Source: a bacterium (lineage in GTDB: Bacteria; UBA8248). Taken from it: a stretch of 64,000 nt of DNA. The first letter of the stretch is position 1; every line of letters begins with the position of its first letter. The notes below the pieces were generated by a model that worked only from the letters and a program-made list of their open reading frames with translations, was not told the origin of the DNA and made no database searches. The position numbers were made by a program, and so were the translations under genes. Location of the stretch: contig JAJDYR010000037.1 of the NCBI GenBank assembly GCA_022825065.1, positions 381,805 to 445,804 on the forward strand, given 5' to 3'. Of this stretch, positions 7,693 through 15,789 are shown in pieces.

Positions 7693-8550
7693 GTGCAGGA
7701 AATGACTAAACTCCTGGTCCAGAATCTGGACAAGTCCTATATCATCAACGAAGGCTTCGGGAAGCGTTCCCGCGTCCACGCCCTCCGGGGCCTCAATCTC
7801 GAAGTGAACGAAGGCGAGTTCGTCACCGTCATCGGCCCGAGCGGTTGCGGGAAGTCCACCTTCCTGATGGTGGTGGCCGGAATCCATCCATTCGACTCCG
7901 GCGTCCTCCTCCTCGACGGCAGGCCCATCAGCGAGCCCGGCCTCGACCGGGGTGTCGTGTTCCAGGATTTCGCGCTCTTTTCCTGGATGACGGTGCGCAA
8001 CAACGTCAAGTTCGGGCTTTCGATGAAAGGAATGCCGGAGGAGGAGCAGCACCGGATTTCGGAACACTATCTGCGTCTCGTGAATCTCCAGGACTTCGCC
8101 GACGTGTTCCCACACCGCCTCTCGGGCGGGATGAAACAGCGGGTGGGCATCGCGCGCGCGATGGCGACGGAACCCGAAATCCTGTTGATGGACGAACCGT
8201 TCGGCTCGCTCGACGCCCAGACACGCAAGAGTCTTCAGACCCAGTTGCTCGACATCTGGCGGGAGACGAAAAAGACCATCGTCTTCATCACGCACAGCGT
8301 CCGCGAGGCGGTGTTCCTCTCGCAAAAGGTGGTGGTCCTGAGCGCCCGCCCGGGCAAGGTGGTGGAGACCATTCCGATAAACCTCACCTATGAAGAGCGC
8401 GTCTCGCTTTCCGGTCCCCTGATGGAATACGAGCGCCGCCTGGAAAACCTCATCGAACAGCAAATCAAGGGCGACGCGTCGATGCGACCGGTTCGGCAGC
8501 CGCCCCTGGCGCAATCTCCCGACATGCTGGAGCACGAGATGCTGGATTGA
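7693..8550 (+). CDS. ABC transporter ATP-binding protein, SsuB/TauB family
   Basis: A 285-aa nucleotide-binding subunit. Walker A is GPSGCGKS (48-55), the Q-loop is VVFQDFALFSW, the signature is LSGGMKQR, Walker B is ILLMDEPFGSLD, and the H-loop is VFITHSVREAV. The order and wording are typical of SsuB/TauB/NrtD. The start is either GTG 7693 or ATG 7702; neither has a strong ribosome site. The C-terminal ~35 residues extend past the usual end. It powers the importer encoded by 6563-9462. Confidence 0.93.
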   Translation: MQEMTKLLVQNLDKSYIINEGFGKRSRVHALRGLNLEVNEGEFVTVIGPSGCGKSTFLMVVAGIHPFDSGVLLLDGRPISEPGLDRGVVFQDFALFSWMTVRNNVKFGLSMKGMPEEEQHRISEHYLRLVNLQDFADVFPHRLSGGMKQRVGIARAMATEPEILLMDEPFGSLDAQTRKSLQTQLLDIWRETKKTIVFITHSVREAVFLSQKVVVLSARPGKVVETIPINLTYEERVSLSGPLMEYERRLENLIEQQIKGDASMRPVRQPPLAQSPDMLEHEMLD

Positions 8551-8619
8551 ATTCCTGCGAGGGAGCACTCCGGCTTCACGCGAGCTACGCCGCATGCAGG
8601 CTGAAAACAGGAGGGCGAA

Positions 8620-9462
8620 ATGGTTCATTCCGATGCGCTTGTGGATACCGAAGCCGTTGAACTCATCGATCCGGGCAAGGGGAAATGGGTGCACTATGCG
8701 CTGACGGCATGGGAGAATACATGGCCGCTGCTTTGCCTGTTCGTCCTCTGGGAGATTGTCGCGCGCTCGGGGATCATTCACGAGGCGCTCTTCCCCACGG
8801 TAACCGAGGTCGCCCAGACCATCGTCCGCATCTTCAACGAAGGGATTCTGATGCGGGACATTCTTTCGTCCCTGACCCGCGTCCTTCTCGGCGGGTTCAT
8901 CGCCTGCCTGATCGGCACCGTCTTCGGCCTCATCATGGGAACGAACCGCTTCGCCGAGAAAATCATCGTCCCGCCCTTGAACTTTTTCCTCTCGATCCCG
9001 GGCATCGCCACCTTTCCCATCGTCATCCTCTTTCTCGGCATTACCGAAACGACCATCATCGTGACGCTGGGGTTCGAAGCCGGCCTGACCGTTCTGGTGA
9101 ACACATGGATGGGCGTGAAGTCCGTGCCGCCCAACATGCTCTACGCCGGGCGCGTTCTCGGGGCGAGGGGATGGCCGTTTTTCCGGCGCGTTCTGTTTCC
9201 CGCGGCCCTTCCCTCCATCATCACCGGCTATCGGCTGGGGTTCTCTCGCGCCTGGCGGATACTGGTCGGGGGCGAATTGCTCGTTTCCATCGGGACGGGG
9301 CTTGGCTACCGCATATTTCTTGCGCAGGATTTCCTCCAGATCGACGTCATGTACGCGGGCGTGTTGCTCATCGGTGTGTTCGGCTTCCTGCTCGAGCGCG
9401 TCGCGTTGCGTTCGTTCGAGGTGTATACGGTGCAGCGTTGGGGGATGATCCGCGAACTCTGA
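8620..9462 (+). CDS. ABC transporter permease, SsuC/TauC family
   Basis: A 280-aa inner-membrane protein with about six hydrophobic segments (first WPLLCLFVLWEIVARSG). The ATPase-coupling EAA-type loop is visible around RVLGARGWPFFRRVLFPAA and is followed by LPSIITGYRLGFSRAW, as in SsuC/TauC/NrtB permeases. The ribosome site CAGGAGGGCG sits before the ATG. It completes the importer with the upstream ATPase and binding protein. Confidence 0.92.
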   Translation: MVHSDALVDTEAVELIDPGKGKWVHYALTAWENTWPLLCLFVLWEIVARSGIIHEALFPTVTEVAQTIVRIFNEGILMRDILSSLTRVLLGGFIACLIGTVFGLIMGTNRFAEKIIVPPLNFFLSIPGIATFPIVILFLGITETTIIVTLGFEAGLTVLVNTWMGVKSVPPNMLYAGRVLGARGWPFFRRVLFPAALPSIITGYRLGFSRAWRILVGGELLVSIGTGLGYRIFLAQDFLQIDVMYAGVLLIGVFGFLLERVALRSFEVYTVQRWGMIREL

Positions 9463-9585
9463 CGCCACCGGGCGCCTACGGGATCGAGCCTGCGCGAACC
9501 CGGCTCGGCAAGCGGGCGGGCGGCCCGGAACGAAGCCGCCGGGGACTATCCGGCGTGGATGGATTCACCAAACAGGAGAAAAACC

Positions 9586-10014
9586 ATGATAGACGGCATC
9601 AGCGAAATTCACCCGAAGCCCGAGGAAAGACACAACATGCCCTACGCCCCGGCGATTCACGTCGAGGGTGGATGCGACATCCTCTTTCTTTCGGGCTCGA
9701 CGACGTCCCCGCTCTACCACCAGCACCCCCACGTGCCGGAGGAGCACGTTCTGCCGCACGACATCAAGGACCAGACCCGGCGCGTCATGGAGAACATCAA
9801 GACGGTGCTCGACGCGCGCGGCCTGACCTGGCGCAACGTCGTCAAGGTGACCAAGTACTTCACCGACAACCGAGAGAGAGACGCCGTCAACGCTGTGCTG
9901 CGGGAGTATTTCGGGGACTGGAAACCTGCGAGCACGGGGCTTTGCGTGCAGGGGTTGAGCGCTCCGGGCGCCCGCCTCGAACTCGACATGATAGCCGTCG
10001 TCCCGAAAAAATAG
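9586..10014 (+). CDS. Rid-superfamily protein, paralogue 4
   Basis: A 142-aa Rid-fold protein with the core features ILFLSGSTTSPLYH, DQTRRVMENIKTVLDARGL and VVKVTKYFTDNRERDAV. The arginine position reads WKPASTGLCV, with Ser as in paralogues 1 and 3. A histidine-rich insert (YHQHPHVPEEHVLPH, about residues 44-58) replaces the short loop of RidA. The ATG at 9586 has AACAGGAGAAAAACC directly upstream and is preferred over the ATG at 9559. It closes the importer gene set. Confidence 0.87.
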   Translation: MIDGISEIHPKPEERHNMPYAPAIHVEGGCDILFLSGSTTSPLYHQHPHVPEEHVLPHDIKDQTRRVMENIKTVLDARGLTWRNVVKVTKYFTDNRERDAVNAVLREYFGDWKPASTGLCVQGLSAPGARLELDMIAVVPKK

Positions 10015-10239
10015 TTTTTGGGAGAAATTCGCGCATCCATCGAATCTATGCGGTTATCCCGCATCCGGAATACCGGCGTTCAGAGTGAATGCGGAGTGAG
10101 AATCAGGGAGAATCGAATGCTTTGTACTGATCCGTGGCGTGCAGGTTGGACTTGAAACAAAGTGGGTGCATATTTCAGGTAGAAATTCAGAAACATGAAA
10201 TGGGGATAGCCTGTTTTCAATCATTACAGGAGAAACAAC

Positions 10240-11274
10240 ATGTCGTTCGAACCCGTGCGCGTCGCCTCGATGGGGCTGGGCCGCTGGGCCAACGTGCTCG
10301 CCGACGCCGCTCTGCGCGGAGGTAAAATCAGACTCGTTTCGTGCTTCAGCCGCACGGCGGAAAAGCGCCGCGATTTCATGGAGCGCTACGGCGCGCGCGA
10401 GGCGGATAGCCTGGACGCGCTTTTGAACGACGATGAAATCGAGGCCGTCATCCTCACGACGCCCAACCACAACCACAAGGAGCACATCGAGGCGCTGGCC
10501 GCAGCGGGCAAGCACGTCTACTGCGAAAAGCCCATCGCGCACAGTTTGGAGCACTCGCGGGCCATCGTGGATGCGGCGGAGGGCGCGGGCGTCAAGCTGG
10601 CGGTGGGCCACAGCGCGCGGCGCCTGGCCGTGTCGCGCCGTATGAAGGAACTGATAGACGCGGGCGAGATCGGGAAAATCTCGATGAGCGAGAGCAACTT
10701 CTGCACCGAGCGCGGGCTGGAGCTGACGCCCGACAGATGGCGCTCGAGCCGGGAACTCAACCCCACGGGCGTCGTCATCCAGCTGTCCATCCACCACATC
10801 GACACGTTCCGCTATCTCCACGGGCCGATAAAGAGCGTCACCGCGAAGTTAAAGCGCGCCTACGCGACCGAGGACGTGGACGACACCTCGATGATGATCC
10901 TGGAGCACGAGAGCGGCGCGCTCTCCTACGTGGGCGGCGGCTGGGCGTGTCCCTGGGCGTTTCACATGAACGTGCACGGCACGAAGGGCGTAGCGCACTT
11001 CCGCATCACCGGCCAGCAGTGGCGCGACCCCTCCAAGGCGCCCGAACCCATCCGCCTGCGCGTCGACCGCGACCCGCTGGGTGAGGATTCGGTCTACGAC
11101 ATGCCCGAGGGCGACATGTTCCGCGACGCGCTGGAGGATTTCGCCGATTGCGTGCGCGGGGACCGCACGCCCGAAGTCGACGGGCGCGTGGCGCACGAGA
11201 ACCTGGCAGTCGTCTACGCGGCGGACGCGAGCTCGCGCCTGGGCCGGACGGTGGAGGTGGGGGATTATTTGTGA
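10240..11274 (+). CDS. Gfo/Idh/MocA-family NAD(P)-dependent oxidoreductase
   Basis: A 344-aa dehydrogenase. The N-terminal Rossmann fold begins VRVASMGLGRWANVLADAAL (the last glycine of GxGxxG is Ala), followed by the family's CEKPIA motif at about 98-103 and a catalytic HHID histidine near 186. The C-terminal alpha/beta domain is complete. Substrates of this family are sugars, cyclitols or other polyols; the specific one is not predictable. It lies downstream of the Rid/ABC cluster and may act on the imported compound. A broken 5' copy of this gene sits at 4183-4429. Confidence 0.9.
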   Translation: MSFEPVRVASMGLGRWANVLADAALRGGKIRLVSCFSRTAEKRRDFMERYGAREADSLDALLNDDEIEAVILTTPNHNHKEHIEALAAAGKHVYCEKPIAHSLEHSRAIVDAAEGAGVKLAVGHSARRLAVSRRMKELIDAGEIGKISMSESNFCTERGLELTPDRWRSSRELNPTGVVIQLSIHHIDTFRYLHGPIKSVTAKLKRAYATEDVDDTSMMILEHESGALSYVGGGWACPWAFHMNVHGTKGVAHFRITGQQWRDPSKAPEPIRLRVDRDPLGEDSVYDMPEGDMFRDALEDFADCVRGDRTPEVDGRVAHENLAVVYAADASSRLGRTVEVGDYL

Positions 11275-12059
11275 TCGGGCTGACGGGGCAGGGGGGGTTG
11301 AAAAAGTCCCTCGATGCGGGAAAACCACCGTCATTCCGGCGAAAGCCGGAATCCATTTTCGCCTTTCGTCTTTGATCGTTATTCCGGCGTCAGCCCTGCT
11401 CAGGACGGGAGAGAATGCGGAGTCCGGAGCCGATGAGGGCGGATACGTTCAGGCGTTTGATTGCGGCTTTGTCGAGCATGAATCAAGGCGAAAAGCAAAA
11501 GTCAAAATGGATTCCGGGCAATCCCTCCCTCCTCGGTCGGCATTGATTGCCGGAATGACGAACAAAACCACGCCGCCTCACCCTGAGTAGCCGCCGAAGG
11601 TAAAACGCGACTGAGAAAGGAGCGTTTGTATCGAAGGGCGCTCCCCTTCGACAACCTCGGGACAGGCCCCTTCGATACGCGGCTTCGCCGCTACTCAGGG
11701 TGAAACGAACGGGGCCGCTGCTCGGGACGAAGGGGATTTTTCAACAACCCCTCCTCGGGGTTATTGAAAAATTCCTTCTCGCTCGAAGTTTACCACCGCC
11801 GTCATTCCGGCGGATGCCGGAATCCAGGGACTTTGCCTTTTGTTTTCGTTTTCTTGTTTTTCCCCGGAGGTGAGAGGGGAATGAAGAGCCGACGCGTTGT
11901 TGTTCTCGCCGGCTCTGGATTCCGGCATTCGCCGGAATGATGAACAAAGGCAAAGGTCAATCCCAAGCGAAGCAAGACTTTTTCAACAGCCCCTTCTCAC
12001 TCGCGTTTGACGCAGGAATGGCGACACTCCCGGAACAAGGCGGTTTTTTTCAAGCAATT
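11275..12059. repeat. Repeat-filled spacer (no gene)
   Basis: The spacer is a mosaic of repeats: GGTTGAAAAAGTCCC at about 11297; GTCATTCCGGCGAAAGCCGG at 11329; a CACCCTGAGTAGCCGCCGAAGG unit near 11579 mirrored near 11690; a CATTCCGGCGGATGCCGGAA copy at about 11803 and its inverse near 11918; and AAGACTTTTTCAACAGCCCC at about 11974-11993. The short open frames inside have no support. Confidence 0.8.
11736..11772. terminator. Hairpin formed by two head-to-head repeat ends
   Basis: ATTTTTCAACAACCCC (11736-11751) pairs with GGGGTTATTGAAAAAT (11757-11772) with one G-U pair and a 5-nt loop. A-rich and T-rich flanks on both sides make it a plausible two-way terminator, though it may simply be the junction of two repeat elements. 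Confidence 0.5.
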
Positions 12060-12504
12060 CCCCGCATTTGCTGTTTTCATGCGCACCGGGCGTTTCGATA
12101 GAGTGGCGGCCCGATCTTTCTTTCGGGCGATCGGACGGATCAGGCAGGGTGATCGAATTCGCACGGTCTTCATGAGGAAGAGGTGATGACGAAGGAAATT
12201 ACAGGCGATCTATTCATCCCGACGAAGCGGAGGAGGCCGGCGAACATCTCGCGCAACGCCCACGTCGGTGAATCCATCAGGGCGATGAAACGCAGCCTGA
12301 GCGGGAGGGAGGATGAGGATAACGAATTCCCGAACAATTCGGTAAATATAGATAAATTTCCGGAAATGTTTATGGGTCAAACTAACGGTATATTATTCTA
12401 TAAATTAGTAATTTGTCGGAATATATTAAAGTAATATATCATAAAATTTCGGAAATTTATCGAATTAAAAAAGTTTTCCCGACCCCGCATTTGCCCGCAT
12501 TTGC
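12060..12504. mobile_element. Small AT-rich insert bounded by 12-bp direct repeats
   Basis: CCCCGCATTTGC occurs at 12060-12071 and again at 12483-12494, with a third overlapping near-copy to 12504. Base composition drops sharply between 12325 and 12480, unlike any neighbour. This patch has inverted repeats (GATAAATTTCCGGAAAT near 12350 against ATTTCGGAAATTTATC near 12448). It contains one short open frame and no recognisable transposase. It looks like a remnant of an integrated element or a replication origin. Confidence 0.45.
12186..12434 (+). CDS. Small basic hypothetical protein
   Basis: About 82 aa, starting MTKEITGDLFIPTKRRRPAN, preceded by AGGAAGAGG close to the ATG. The basic N-terminus resembles short plasmid or phage DNA-binding proteins, but this is only an impression. 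The last third runs into the AT-rich patch (PNNSVNIDKFPEM...), where codon use changes, so the gene may be truncated or fused to foreign sequence. Function unknown. Confidence 0.35.
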   Translation: MTKEITGDLFIPTKRRRPANISRNAHVGESIRAMKRSLSGREDEDNEFPNNSVNIDKFPEMFMGQTNGILFYKLVICRNILK

Positions 12505-12518
12505 TCTCGGCAGCGCCC

Positions 12519-13202
12519 CTAGTCATCCGGGTTGGGTTCGGGGAACTCCTCGGGCCAGTTGTCGATGAGCGACTGGAGGTAGGCCTTCATCTTGTCGGGA
12601 TTCCCGCGCACGGATTTCCTGATCTTGTTCACCTCGCCCTCGTTCTCGATGGGGATGGCGAACGAGTCCATGAAGCGGTTCATCATGCCCTGCTTGCCGC
12701 TCATGAGGGACATCTCGACGATCTCGCCGTCGGTGAAGTGCCGCTTCACCTCTTCGAGCACGCCCGGGTTCTCGCGGGCGGTGTTTCGCGTAAAATGCTC
12801 CGCCCACAGGCAGGCGGCGCGCTCGCGGGGGTTCAATGCCGGAGAAGTCATGTAGTCGTCCGAGGCGATGGCCTCGATCTGCTCATCGGTGATTCCCGTC
12901 GCTTGACCAAGCGCGGTGTTGTGCGCGATTCAGTAGGCGCAGGCGTTGACGAAGCTCGTCTTCAGGACGACGATCTCCTTGATCTTGCACGTCAGCAGCC
13001 CGCCCATGCCCTCGCGCTGGAGCGTGGCGTTGAAGGGGAGGTAGAAGCGCGCGATGTAGGGCGTGTTCGCCATCGCGAGCGCGGAGTTGGGGATGCGGCC
13101 CAGAAACTCGCGCGTCGCCTCGAAAAAACGCGCCGTATCGCCCGCCGCCTCATCGGGATTCAGCAGCCGGATTTTGCTCGTCTCGCTTGCCTGGTTCGTC
13201 AT
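12519..13202 (-). CDS. AhpD-like (carboxymuconolactone decarboxylase family) protein with probable selenocysteine
   Basis: Two in-frame segments (13202-12933 and 12929-12519) are separated only by a TGA at 12930-12932. Joined, they give a 227-aa AhpD/CMD-family peroxidase-like protein. The family's redox motif is CxxC followed by xAH; here it reads NACAY-TGA-IAHNTALG, so Cys88 is followed three positions later by TGA (residue 91), giving CxxU. Similarity continues without shift after the stop (GQATGITDEQIEAIAS...). A hairpin resembling a bacterial SECIS follows at the right distance. GAGGA lies before the ATG. The alternative is a recent Cys-to-stop mutation. Confidence 0.8.
12896..12916 (-). 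promoter_or_regulatory. Candidate bacterial SECIS hairpin
   Basis: In the transcript the stem CCGCGCUU pairs with AAGCG-A-CGG (one bulged A), closed by a GGUC tetraloop at 12908-12905. The loop begins 22 nt after the UGA. In E. coli fdhF the loop GGU lies at about +19, and SelB needs a G near the start of the loop. The hairpin stays in coding sequence, as bacterial SECIS elements do. Confidence 0.65.
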
Positions 13203-13365
13203 GGTTGTCCTCGTATGGATGACAGGGATTTGAGGAGATTATAGAAGAACCCTCCGCCCTTGGGAATCGGGGAGGCTGGGCATTACGCCGAGCCTGGCTG
13301 TTCTGATAACATGGCGCGCATCTCGCGTGAAATGTACTTGCATACGAAACCGAAAGGAGGCCCGC

Positions 13366-14010
13366 ATGGCCGATTTTGATCTGGAAATGACCGACAAACT
13401 CCTCTCCACGACGCGCTCGGTGCGCAAGCGGCTCGATTTCGAGCGCGATGTGCCGCGTGAGGTCGTGATGGAATGCCTTGAACTCGGCCTTCAGGCCCCC
13501 ACGGGCTCGAACCGGCAGGGCTGGCGCTGGCTCGTGGTGACGGATGAGGGTCTGCGCAAAGAGCTCGGGCGGCTCTACCGCAAAGGAGGGGATGAATACC
13601 TCGCGCAAGGGTTGACCCAGGCGAGGGAGAGCGGCGCCGCGCAGGACGAGCGGGTGTTCGATTCCGCCCTCTATCTGGCGGAAAACATCGAGCGCGCGCC
13701 CGTGCACGTGATTCCCTGCATCCAGAATTTCCTGCCCGAGAACCCGCCGCGGTTCATGTGGGCGGGCCTCATGGGTTCGATCATACCGGCGGTGTGGAGT
13801 TTTCAGCTGGCGCTTCGCTCGCGCGGACTGGGGTCGGTGTTCACAACCCTGCACCTGCGCTGCGAGATGGAGGCGGCGGAACTGCTCGGCGTGCCGGATG
13901 ATTTCATGCAGGCGGCGCTCATCCCGGTGGCTTATACGCGCGGGACGAACTTCAAGCCCGCCCGGCGGCGCCCGCTCGATGAGATCGTGCACGTGAACAC
14001 CTGGGGGTGA
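13366..14010 (+). CDS. Nitroreductase-family flavoprotein
   Basis: A 214-aa FMN-dependent nitroreductase-like enzyme. The N-terminal TTRSVRKRLDFERDVPREVV and LQAPTGSNRQGWRWLVV match the FMN-binding regions of the family, and LRSRGLGSVFTTLHL is the usual central helix. The ATG at 13366 follows AAAGGAGG at ideal spacing. The natural substrate is unknown. It is transcribed away from the selenoprotein candidate and is the last chromosomal gene before the integrated element. Confidence 0.9.
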   Translation: MADFDLEMTDKLLSTTRSVRKRLDFERDVPREVVMECLELGLQAPTGSNRQGWRWLVVTDEGLRKELGRLYRKGGDEYLAQGLTQARESGAAQDERVFDSALYLAENIERAPVHVIPCIQNFLPENPPRFMWAGLMGSIIPAVWSFQLALRSRGLGSVFTTLHLRCEMEAAELLGVPDDFMQAALIPVAYTRGTNFKPARRRPLDEIVHVNTWG

Positions 14011-14048
14011 GGGCTGTTCGACTCTGGTGTTGGGTGGTCTTGTCTACT

Positions 14049-14063
14049 TGGTGACCCCTAGGG
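14049..14063. other. attL core
   Basis: TGGTGACCCCTAGGG copies exactly the last 15 nt of the tRNA-Glu gene (24163-24177) in the same orientation, as expected for the displaced 3' end after integration. Confidence 0.8.
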
Positions 14064-14118
14064 TCAAGACATGAGGTCAATAGTCATTTATTTACAATAA
14101 TTTATAATTTTATTTCCT

Positions 14119-14196
14119 CAATCTGCCCACAATCTGCCCACAAATAAAAGGGTATAGAGAGGGACTTTTAGGGACTCGAACCCCTGCTTGCCCACA
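14119..14196. repeat. Probable integrase arm-type sites, left arm
   Basis: CAATCTGCCCACA occurs at 14119-14131 and 14130-14142 (11-bp period), and TTGCCCACA at 14188-14196. The same unit occurs four times beside the integrase gene at the other end. Confidence 0.6.
14152..14186. other. Degenerate second copy of the tRNA-Glu 3' region
   Basis: GGGACTCGAACCCCTG at 14171-14186 equals the tRNA T-arm at 24176-24191. The preceding bases (GGGTATAGAGAGGGACTTTTA) are an imperfect copy of the sequence before and across the tRNA 3' end (GGGTATGGATGGTGACCCCTA). It is not a functional tRNA and may be an older att site. Confidence 0.6.
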
Positions 14197-14315
14197 CAAA
14201 AGCGAGGCCCGCCCCGCTCCGAAACGCCAGAGTTGGGATTAGGAAGGGTGGTCGCTCTCCGCCCGATGGCCGGACGGGTCGTCGCGCCCTTTCATACGCG
14301 GGGCGGGCCAGTGAT

Positions 14316-14519
14316 TCATCGTTCGGAGGGGTGGGCGTAGGTCGTTGTGTAATCGGATTCGGTGCGGTTGGCATTGTAGCAATCCCGGCACAATCGCCAG
14401 CGCTGGGCCGTCGGCTGGAAAATTGATCCGCACTTGAGACACGGGCGAGGCTCGCCCCTCGGGGCGTCGTTCAAGTTCTCCAGCTTCCGCTCGTGGTTCG
14501 CCATCGGAGATTTCCCCAT
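14316..14519 (-). CDS. Small zinc-ribbon protein
   Basis: 67 aa with two knuckles, CLKC and CRDC, 14 residues apart (CLKCGSIFQPTAQRWRLCRDC), a likely zinc-binding module. The N-terminus is polar (MGKSPMANHERKLENL); the ATG at 14504 is an alternative start. It is the last gene of the capsid-side operon, after the portal gene. Its role is unknown; small zinc proteins are common in phages and satellites. Confidence 0.6.
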   Translation of the reverse strand: MGKSPMANHERKLENLNDAPRGEPRPCLKCGSIFQPTAQRWRLCRDCYNANRTESDYTTTYAHPSER

Positions 14520-14667
14520 ACCCCCCGGCGACTTGGGAGCCTAACCCCTCAAGCGCCGCCGGGAGGCCCATCAAAGGAGGTGGGGCGGCGTGGATGCGAA
14601 GCACGCGCCCCTGGCCCTCGCCTAGGTGGCGAGGGATCCGTTAAAAGGGCGCCGTGTACGGCGCCTC

Positions 14668-15789
14668 TTATTCATCCTCAAGGCCTACCGCGGACATGGC
14701 GACGCCGATGTCGACGCCCGCCTTGACGAGCTTGTCGACGACCTGCGCACGGCTCACCATATCGAGCGCGTAGGTGTCGAATTTCAGCCTCACCTCCTCA
14801 CCGAGTTTCCGGGTGAGTTCATGTTCGAGCATCCGGGCCATCGGGCGGACGAGGTTCTGGTGCCACCTTCTGACCGCCTCGCGCTGGGCTGTCCCGTCGG
14901 CATCGAGAAACAACGAAGGGGGGACGCCGCAGGCGGCCAGCATGGAGGCGAAGGCGCCTTGCCGGATTTTCTCCATGGCGTCGGGCGGATTCGGGCCGAG
15001 TCGATTCGGATCCCAATCTTTCGCCGGGGCGGCATTCCGGCCGTCACTGTGCGCGTGGGCGGTCGTTTCGAGTAGGGCTGCCTTGCCACGGGCCGCCGTG
15101 ATGGCCTTGAGGAGCTTCTCGTCTTTCTCCCCGCTATTCCCCTTGGGGTCTGACGGGTAGGTCAGGAGCTGGGCGATCGGGCCGGCTGCCTCGTCGGCGA
15201 GGCTCCGCTCGACCTCGCTTTGCAAGCGGGCGGTCGTGTGCGCCCACGAGGTCGGGGCGATGCCAGCGTACGCCTGCCCGGGCCGCGCTCCCCATTTCAC
15301 GAAAATGACGGACGCGAAGGGCAGGTGTCGGGTAGTGGACGTGCTCGGCCCGTACATTGTTGCCCGTACCGTCCAGGTGGCCGGGTCGGCGTCGCCCTCG
15401 AAATGCCACGAGGAACAAGGGAGCAGGACGACCCGCCCGCTCATGGCGTCCATGTTTATGGCGTGCATGGAGTCGCCAGACTGCACGAGGTCTCGGCCGA
15501 CCTGGCCGAGAAAATCCGGCGTGATGGCATCACGGGCCCAGCCCGACCCTTGCACCTCGGCGCTGGCGAACGCCCGGCTTAGTGCCCCGCTCGCGGCTTC
15601 CATGGCAGCCGTGGAGCCTACGTTCGCCGCCGTGCCGGCGACCGCCGTGTTATCGATGAAACGGAGAACCGCCTCGTAGAAGTCGCCGCCGCTCTCTCTT
15701 TTTTCCATGGCAGTCTGTGCGGGCGGGTGCGCATGATGCGCGGGTATTTCAACCATGCGCCCGTTCACCATGATGGTGCTCATGATCAA
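14668..15789 (-). CDS. Phage portal protein (HK97 type)
   Basis: 373 aa. Portal-family features include the late helix region MEKIRQGAFASMLAACGVPP, then SLFLDADGTAQREAVRRW (typical: PPxLLG...N...E..RxF) and the LEHELTRKLGEEVRLKFD tail. It forms the dodecameric DNA entry ring of the capsid and docks the terminase. It overlaps the preceding connector gene by 4 nt. Its position after the connectors, rather than before the protease and capsid, is unusual for HK97-type modules. Confidence 0.85.
   Translation of the reverse strand: MIMSTIMVNGRMVEIPAHHAHPPAQTAMEKRESGGDFYEAVLRFIDNTAVAGTAANVGSTAAMEAASGALSRAFASAEVQGSGWARDAITPDFLGQVGRDLVQSGDSMHAINMDAMSGRVVLLPCSSWHFEGDADPATWTVRATMYGPSTSTTRHLPFASVIFVKWGARPGQAYAGIAPTSWAHTTARLQSEVERSLADEAAGPIAQLLTYPSDPKGNSGEKDEKLLKAITAARGKAALLETTAHAHSDGRNAAPAKDWDPNRLGPNPPDAMEKIRQGAFASMLAACGVPPSLFLDADGTAQREAVRRWHQNLVRPMARMLEHELTRKLGEEVRLKFDTYALDMVSRAQVVDKLVKAGVDIGVAMSAVGLEDE

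Noticed and set aside
7657..9468. 603-aa open frame on the minus strand
   Set aside because: Antisense to the ABC ATPase and permease, which have clear motifs.
12519..12851. Separate 110-aa protein starting at 12851
   Set aside because: Its sequence is the C-terminal half of the AhpD-like protein and the ATG at 12851 has no independent support; the read-through model explains both parts.
14152..14186. A second tRNA gene
   Set aside because: Only the T-arm is present; no anticodon arm or acceptor partner can be formed.
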